From Paenibacillus_AR mesotrionivorans (GTDB lineage Bacteria; Bacillota; Bacilli; Paenibacillales; NBRC-103111): a stretch of 35,363 bases of DNA. The position numbers were made by a program, and so were the translations under genes. This document shows, in pieces, positions 31,356-35,363 of the stretch (the first letter of the stretch is position 1; the number at the start of each line of letters is the position of its first letter). The notes under the pieces are model-generated. The model had not been told where the DNA came from and ran no database searches. It was given only the letters and a program-made list of their open reading frames with translations. The stretch spans positions 1 to 35,363 of the forward strand of contig NZ_JBJURJ010000031.1 of assembly GCF_046098205.1 (NCBI RefSeq), written 5' to 3'.

Positions 31356-32165
31356 CTAATTTCCCAGCACATATTCTTCAAGAATGCGGCGCACTGCCTC
31401 CTCATTATTGGAGACCGTTACAAGGTCAGCAGCCTCTTTTACCTTAGACGGTGAGTTGGCTACGGCAATGCCCAAGCCGGCGAATTCCAGCATGGCGATA
31501 TCATTATAATAATTGCCTACGGCCAGCACCTGCTCCCGGGGGACAGCCAGGCTTTCCGCCAGCTTCTTCAACGCGTTTCCCTTGGTTGCTTCGGGATGCA
31601 TCACATCCACGAAGAAATCTCCGCTGCGGATAGGAGACATCTCACAACCAATCTGCGGCCATTCCGCCTCCAGCCGGTCCATTTGCTCCATGGTGCCGAA
31701 CATGGTGAATTTTTGGACTGGCTCCTGCAGCAACACCACATCCTCCACCCGGTTGGGGCGGATGCCGTACTTCACATACATATCCTGCTCCCGGGGGGTA
31801 ATCCGGTCAATATACATCTCGAAGGCGGTGTTGGCATCATAATGGATGCCGGTGCTGCGGCAATACTCCACAAGACCCGCCAAATCATGCATGTGGTAAG
31901 CGAAGCTGTGAATCAGGCGCTTGTCCTCCGACATCACCGTAGCGGCGCCGTTATGGGCAATCAGGACTCCCTGGAAGCCAAGCTCCTCCATTAGATAAAA
32001 GGAATTGCTGGGCCCTCTTCCGGTGCACAGCACAATGGTGGCCCCGGCCTCATGGGCGAGCCGGACGGCCTCCTTGGTACCATCGGTCAGCTGATGCTCA
32101 TCATTCAACAGGGTGCCGTCTACGTCAAGGGCAATCAAGCGGTAAGGCTGATCCATCTTTCGCAT
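31356..32165 (-). CDS. Cof-type HAD-IIB phosphatase
   Basis: HAD superfamily phosphatase of 269 residues, subclass IIB (Cof/YbjI type, sugar-phosphate or nucleotide targets). Motif I is ALDVDGTL with nucleophile Asp14 and Asp16, motif II VLCTGRGPS, motif III Lys195 in EATKGNALK. Motif IV reads GNYYND (217-222), with Asn where many members have Asp in GDxxND; the second Asp is kept. The cap domain lies at about 85-190. The ATG at 32165 follows GGAGGAGAG. It is third in an operon after the RsmF-like and RsuA-like genes (69-base gap). Substrate unknown. Confidence 0.92.
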   Translation of the reverse strand: MRKMDQPYRLIALDVDGTLLNDEHQLTDGTKEAVRLAHEAGATIVLCTGRGPSNSFYLMEELGFQGVLIAHNGAATVMSEDKRLIHSFAYHMHDLAGLVEYCRSTGIHYDANTAFEMYIDRITPREQDMYVKYGIRPNRVEDVVLLQEPVQKFTMFGTMEQMDRLEAEWPQIGCEMSPIRSGDFFVDVMHPEATKGNALKKLAESLAVPREQVLAVGNYYNDIAMLEFAGLGIAVANSPSKVKEAADLVTVSNNEEAVRRILEEYVLGN

Positions 32166-32234
32166 CTCTCCTCCTGCGGGATGTATGCCTATAAGTACGA
32201 CACCTTCCCTTTTTCTTAAAATGGGACAATTTTT

Positions 32235-32969
32235 CTATTCCGGTCTCAAGCCCGTAAGCTCTTCCTCCGTCAGCTCCCGGTAAGCGCCCAACGCCAAGGT
32301 GTGGTCCAACGAGAGGGAGCCCATGCTGATCCGCTTCAGATAGACGACCTTCTTGTCCACAGCCTCGAACATACGCTTAACCTGATGGAATTTCCCCTCC
32401 ATAATGGTCAGCTCGATCCGCGCCTCTGTCCCTGCACCACCGGGCTCGAGAATGTTCAATTGGGCGGGCAGGGTGACATAGCCGTCGTCCAGCCGGACAC
32501 CTTCACGGAAGGCCTCAGCATCCTCCGCGCCTACCGGGCCGCCGGATACCCGGGCGAAGTAGGTTTTCGGGACATGCTTCTTGGGCGAAAGCAGCTCGTG
32601 GGCTAGCTTGCCGTCATTGGTCAGCAGAAGCAAACCCTCTGTATCCTTATCCAGCCTGCCTACCGGAAATAAATCAAAATGGCTGTATTCCCCGCCGATA
32701 AGATCCAGCACAGTAGGATCACGGGTGTCCTCCGTTGCGGAGACATAGCCGGGAGGCTTGTGCAGCATCAGGTATACGAATTCCCGGTAAACCACCTTTT
32801 CTCCGTCCACCAAAACCTCATCCTGCTCCGGATTAACCTGCTGCCCGCTGTCCTTGGCTTTTTTGCCGTTGACCTGAACCCCGCCGCGCTTAACCAGAAG
32901 CTTGATTTCGCTTCTCGTCCCGTAGCCGGAATGGGCCAGAAGCTTGTCCAGCCGCATGGTTTGTTTCAC
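32235..32969 (-). CDS. RsuA/RluB family pseudouridine synthase
   Basis: Converts a uridine in rRNA to pseudouridine; in Bacillota this type most often modifies 16S rRNA near position 516. The 244-residue product has an N-terminal S4 RNA-binding domain (MRLDKLLAHSGYGTRSEIKL, VQVNGKKA) and the catalytic FPVGRLDKDTEGLLLLTNDG with nucleophile Asp107. KTYFARVSG and GKFHQVKRMFEAVDKKVVYL follow. I place the start at GTG 32969, which overlaps the stop of the upstream methyltransferase as TAGTG and has GGAG nine bases before it. ATG at 32957 (MRLDKLL) is an alternative. Coupling to a 16S/23S methyltransferase suggests a joint role in ribosome assembly. Confidence 0.92.
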   Translation of the reverse strand: MKQTMRLDKLLAHSGYGTRSEIKLLVKRGGVQVNGKKAKDSGQQVNPEQDEVLVDGEKVVYREFVYLMLHKPPGYVSATEDTRDPTVLDLIGGEYSHFDLFPVGRLDKDTEGLLLLTNDGKLAHELLSPKKHVPKTYFARVSGGPVGAEDAEAFREGVRLDDGYVTLPAQLNILEPGGAGTEARIELTIMEGKFHQVKRMFEAVDKKVVYLKRISMGSLSLDHTLALGAYRELTEEELTGLRPE

Positions 32970-34441
32970 TATACCCATCTCCATCCTGCAGGATATTCAT
33001 TCTTCAGCATCCCCTGGTTCCATTTGCCCCAGCCCAGAGGAAACCGGTCCACACATACCAGCACATAACCCTTGGAGGAGACGCCGCCGGAGCATTCCAG
33101 CTCCGCCTCCGCTACCTCCAGGGTTTCTCCCTTCAGGTAGCGGATCACCCGGGACGAGTCCTGGGGCAAAGCTAATACCCGCCGGGCATCACCGCGGCTT
33201 AATCCCATAGCCAGAGCATGGGAGGGTTCGAAGCGCCCGCGCTTCAGCTCACCAGCATACCAGCCGGGCCGGTAGATCTTTAGCTCCGCCACAGGCGGAC
33301 TTCCCGCTGCGGCCAAATATAACCGCTCCCCGAACATAACCGGCGTTCCCGGCAGCGGCTGCGTCAGGTTATCCTTGACGAATTGCTCCCAAGGAGTCAA
33401 ATCCGGCGCTGTTGTCCGGGCAGGTGCGGAGCCCTTGCGCCCCTTCGCAGGTTTGCTTTCCAGACGGACCGGTTCCGGTTCCGAGGCAACGGGAGTAGCG
33501 TCCTTTTCCAGGACTACGGCAAAATGCCCCTCCCCCTTAATCCGGTGGGGCCACAGCCGCACAGCACCGGCCGTTTGCTCCTCTGCCTCATCAGGCGTGT
33601 CCGCGCCTCTGGTTTGCGCCGCCCAATCCGGCCGCCCGGGAACAAAACCGTGAGCCGCCGGAGCAGGCACCACACGGAAGCCGGTATGCTGCCGCAGGAA
33701 CTCAGCGATCATACTTTCATTTTCCTCCGGGGAAAAGGTGCAGGTGGAGTACACCAAACGCCCTCCCGGAGCCAGCATCGCCGCCGCGTCCCGCAGAATC
33801 TCCGCCTGCATGCCCATACAGACAGCGACGGAGTGTTTCTCCCATTGGCGGATCATATCCTCATCCTTGCGGAACATGCCTTCCCCGGAACAAGGGGCAT
33901 CCACCAGAATTTTATTGAAGGCCTCCGGCCAACGCGCCGCCAGCCGGTCCGGCGTTTCATGGGTCACCATGGCATTGCGGATGCCTGCCAGCTCCACATT
34001 TTTCGTTAATGCCTTCACCCGGTCCAGGCTGTTGTCATTGGCGACAAGCCATCCCTGGCCCTGCAGCTTGCCTGCCAGCTGGGTGGTTTTGCCTCCGGGA
34101 GCGGCACACAGGTCCAGCACCCGGTCTCCCGGCTGCACGTCCAGAAGCTCTGCCGGAATCATGGCGCTGGGCTCCTGGATATAGTACATCCCGGCATGGT
34201 AGTAGGGATGTTTGCCCGGCCTTGCGCTTTCTTCATAATAATAGCCCGTCGGGCACCACGGAACAGGCGCAAGTCTATAGGGCGCCAGCTCCAGGAGTTC
34301 CTCCGCCGCCAGCTTCAGCGGATTGCTCCGCAGACCGTAATACCGCTCTTGGCCGAACGAGGCCAGGTACGCCTGGTACTCCTCTTCCCCCAACAGGAGG
34401 CGCATCTTCATGCGGAACGCTTCCGGTAAATGGTTGTCCAT
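32969..34441 (-). CDS. RsmB/RsmF (NOP2/Sun) family rRNA m5C methyltransferase, copy 2
   Basis: A 490-residue paralogue of the protein at 27317-28693 with the same order of parts. PWCPTGYYYEESARPGKHPY is at 61-80, the SAM loop LDLCAAPGGKT at 109-119, DAPCSGEGMFRKDE with Cys184, and YSTCTFSPEENES with Cys234. A proline- and lysine-rich linker (about 300-350) and the RsmF-type C-terminal domain follow, ending LGWGKWNQGMLKNEYPAGWR. Both catalytic cysteines are kept, so it should methylate a cytosine in rRNA. The ATG at 34441 has only a weak ribosome site (GAGATGAG). It heads the operon with the pseudouridine synthase (overlap TAGTG) and the Cof phosphatase. Which paralogue modifies which site cannot be told here. 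Confidence 0.93.
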   Translation of the reverse strand: MDNHLPEAFRMKMRLLLGEEEYQAYLASFGQERYYGLRSNPLKLAAEELLELAPYRLAPVPWCPTGYYYEESARPGKHPYYHAGMYYIQEPSAMIPAELLDVQPGDRVLDLCAAPGGKTTQLAGKLQGQGWLVANDNSLDRVKALTKNVELAGIRNAMVTHETPDRLAARWPEAFNKILVDAPCSGEGMFRKDEDMIRQWEKHSVAVCMGMQAEILRDAAAMLAPGGRLVYSTCTFSPEENESMIAEFLRQHTGFRVVPAPAAHGFVPGRPDWAAQTRGADTPDEAEEQTAGAVRLWPHRIKGEGHFAVVLEKDATPVASEPEPVRLESKPAKGRKGSAPARTTAPDLTPWEQFVKDNLTQPLPGTPVMFGERLYLAAAGSPPVAELKIYRPGWYAGELKRGRFEPSHALAMGLSRGDARRVLALPQDSSRVIRYLKGETLEVAEAELECSGGVSSKGYVLVCVDRFPLGWGKWNQGMLKNEYPAGWRWV

Positions 34442-34482
34442 CTCATCTCACTCTTTTCTTTAAAAAGGAAGCCCGCTTTCAT

Positions 34483-34513
34483 TTGCCAACCCCGAATGGT
34501 TCTATGCTATACT
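34483..34513 (+). promoter_or_regulatory. Extended -10 promoter of the thioredoxin-like gene, facing a divergent promoter
   Basis: TGC-TATACT is an extended -10 (hexamer 34508-34513) with TTGCCA at 34483-34488, 19 bases away. On the opposite strand TTGACT, 16 bases, TATAGC overlaps the same segment and could drive the methyltransferase operon. The two promoters may interfere. Confidence 0.5.
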
Positions 34514-34574
34514 ATACCAAGAATAAGAGTCAATAACTTGACCAAAGGAACCTTGCAGAGGAGGCGCGTAAACA

Positions 34575-35078
34575 TTGAAGAAGATGATTATATTTCTGGG
34601 TATTATTCTTGGTGCGTTTGTTATCCTGTTCTTCGTCAATAAAGCTTCCCTCAAGGCCAAGGACAACAATGTTTATGGTGTCCCTGCATCCCAGTTGAAC
34701 TCCATGACCGTCAAGCAGCTGGACAATCCCAATTACCAGAACATCATATTGCCCGCTGACCTGACCCAGAAGCTGGCCGATAAAGCCAGTTTGTTCGTCT
34801 ACTTCTTCTCCCCCACCTGCGTCCACTGTGTCGCTACCACCCCTCATTTAGTACCGTTGACCAAGGAACTGGGTGTGGATATGAAGATGTACAATGTGCT
34901 GGAATTTACGCAGGGCTGGTCGGATTACAAGCTGCAATACACCCCTACTTTGGTTTATTACAAGGACGGCCAGGAGGTGGACCGCATTGAAGGCGGCTTC
35001 TCCATGGAAAAGAACAAACCGTCTGCCGAGTCCTACGAAAAGTTTAAGGCCTTCCTCAACAAATACAAAGGCTCGTAA
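34575..35078 (+). CDS. Membrane-anchored thioredoxin-like protein
   Basis: A 167-residue protein with one N-terminal membrane helix (MKKMIIFLGIILGAFVILFF) and an extracytoplasmic thioredoxin fold at about 58-165. The redox motif CVHC (82-85) sits in FVYFFSPTCVHCVATTPHLV, and the cis-proline is in YTPTLVYYKDGQ. These proteins act as thiol-disulfide oxidoreductases outside the membrane. The neighbour often found with them, a DsbB/VKOR-type quinone oxidoreductase, is not seen: a terminator follows directly. The start is TTG at 34575, ten bases after GAGGAGG; ATG three codons later is possible. Whether it oxidises or reduces substrates cannot be read from the motif. Confidence 0.9.
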   Translation: MKKMIIFLGIILGAFVILFFVNKASLKAKDNNVYGVPASQLNSMTVKQLDNPNYQNIILPADLTQKLADKASLFVYFFSPTCVHCVATTPHLVPLTKELGVDMKMYNVLEFTQGWSDYKLQYTPTLVYYKDGQEVDRIEGGFSMEKNKPSAESYEKFKAFLNKYKGS

Positions 35079-35084
35079 AATGAC

Positions 35085-35141
35085 AAACACCGGATACCTG
35101 ACAGAGGCGTTTTACCCTCTCTGGCGGTCCGGTGTTTTTTT
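35085..35141 (+). terminator. Terminator after the thioredoxin-like gene
   Basis: AAACACCGGA pairs with TCCGGTGTTT, with an inner CAGAG/CTCTG stem, followed by seven T. Confidence 0.9.
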
Positions 35142-35363
35142 GTGTGCTGGCCGCTGCCGCTGGGAGCACGCTGCCGATTGAATCTGGGTTTTCTCTTCTG
35201 GCGATGGCTCGTTGAGCCATGGGTGACCCTAACGAATCTTAGCCACGCTATTTTGCCAATTTGGCTATATTCCCGATCCTAGCTAAGATGAACGTAAACA
35301 AAGGGCAGCCCTCCAAATTGCTACTGTCGTAGGTTAAAATGGAAAGTGACCACCACCCATTTC
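35142..35363. other. Non-coding right end; possible truncated stem-loop element
   Basis: No gene is seen. There is a perfect ATGGCTC-gtt-GAGCCAT hairpin at about 35204-35220. A decayed unit starting CTAACG at 35229 carries GCTATTTTGCC at the subfamily 2 position. A weaker CTAGC at 35279 is exactly 50 bases later, the subfamily 2 unit spacing. A full copy would end past the window edge. Confidence 0.3.

Overview
The window looks like chromosomal DNA of a GC-rich, spore-forming Bacillota, most likely Paenibacillus or a close relative. This is inferred from the gene set: a YjcZ-type 30-residue sporulation peptide, yhaO/yhaN, ykvI, a zagA-like COG0523 GTPase, xpt, an AIM24 protein and a PL11 pectin lyase. 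Strong AGGAGG ribosome binding sites and intergenic stem-loop repeats agree with it. No phage, IS, tRNA, rRNA or CRISPR array was seen. About 34 protein genes were called.

Layout. 1-2.9 kb (minus): a rhamnogalacturonan lyase cut by the window edge, two small hypotheticals, xpt. 3.2-8.4 kb: a lipoprotein, a DedA protein, a YkvI-type transporter overlapping tail-to-tail a small membrane-protein operon, then an SDR dehydrogenase and an EamA transporter. 8.4-12 kb: an RsgA-type GTPase and a zagA-like metallochaperone with a candidate Zur operator, both bordered by repeat elements. 12-18 kb (minus): a tightly coupled operon of a GT4 glycosyltransferase, yhaO (SbcD-like nuclease) and yhaN (SbcC-like ATPase). 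18-19.9 kb: a membrane GGDEF protein and a hypothetical. 20.2-22.3 kb (minus): selD-mnmH, a complete selenophosphate to tRNA 2-selenouridine module. 22.5-27.1 kb (minus): M29 aminopeptidase, ArsR-like regulator, LLM oxidoreductase, AIM24 protein, coiled-coil membrane protein. 27.3-29.7 kb (plus): an RsmF-like rRNA methyltransferase and an NlpC/P60-LysM hydrolase. 29.8-34.4 kb: an acidic three-repeat protein (minus), the YjcZ peptide (plus), and a minus-strand operon of a second RsmF-like methyltransferase, an RsuA-type pseudouridine synthase and a Cof-type phosphatase. 34.5 kb to the end: a membrane-anchored thioredoxin-like protein.

The most unusual structure is a family of four-stem-loop intergenic elements of 185-194 bp. 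There are two sequence subfamilies, AATAGCGGAA-N6-TTCCGCTATT and CTAACGG-N9-CCGTTA. Both have nearly the same internal geometry, with stem-loops starting at about 0, 50, 113 and 165. Complete copies lie at 8.4-8.6, 11.6-12.0 (two fused), 19.9-20.1 and 24.46-24.64 kb, and a decayed one may run off the right edge. All lie just past the 3' end of a gene. Other notable items are a Zur-like operator on the zagA promoter, five tandem 13-mers in the zagA leader, a Shine-Dalgarno hairpin before rsgA, an 8-bp minisatellite, and two RsmF paralogues about 4 kb apart.
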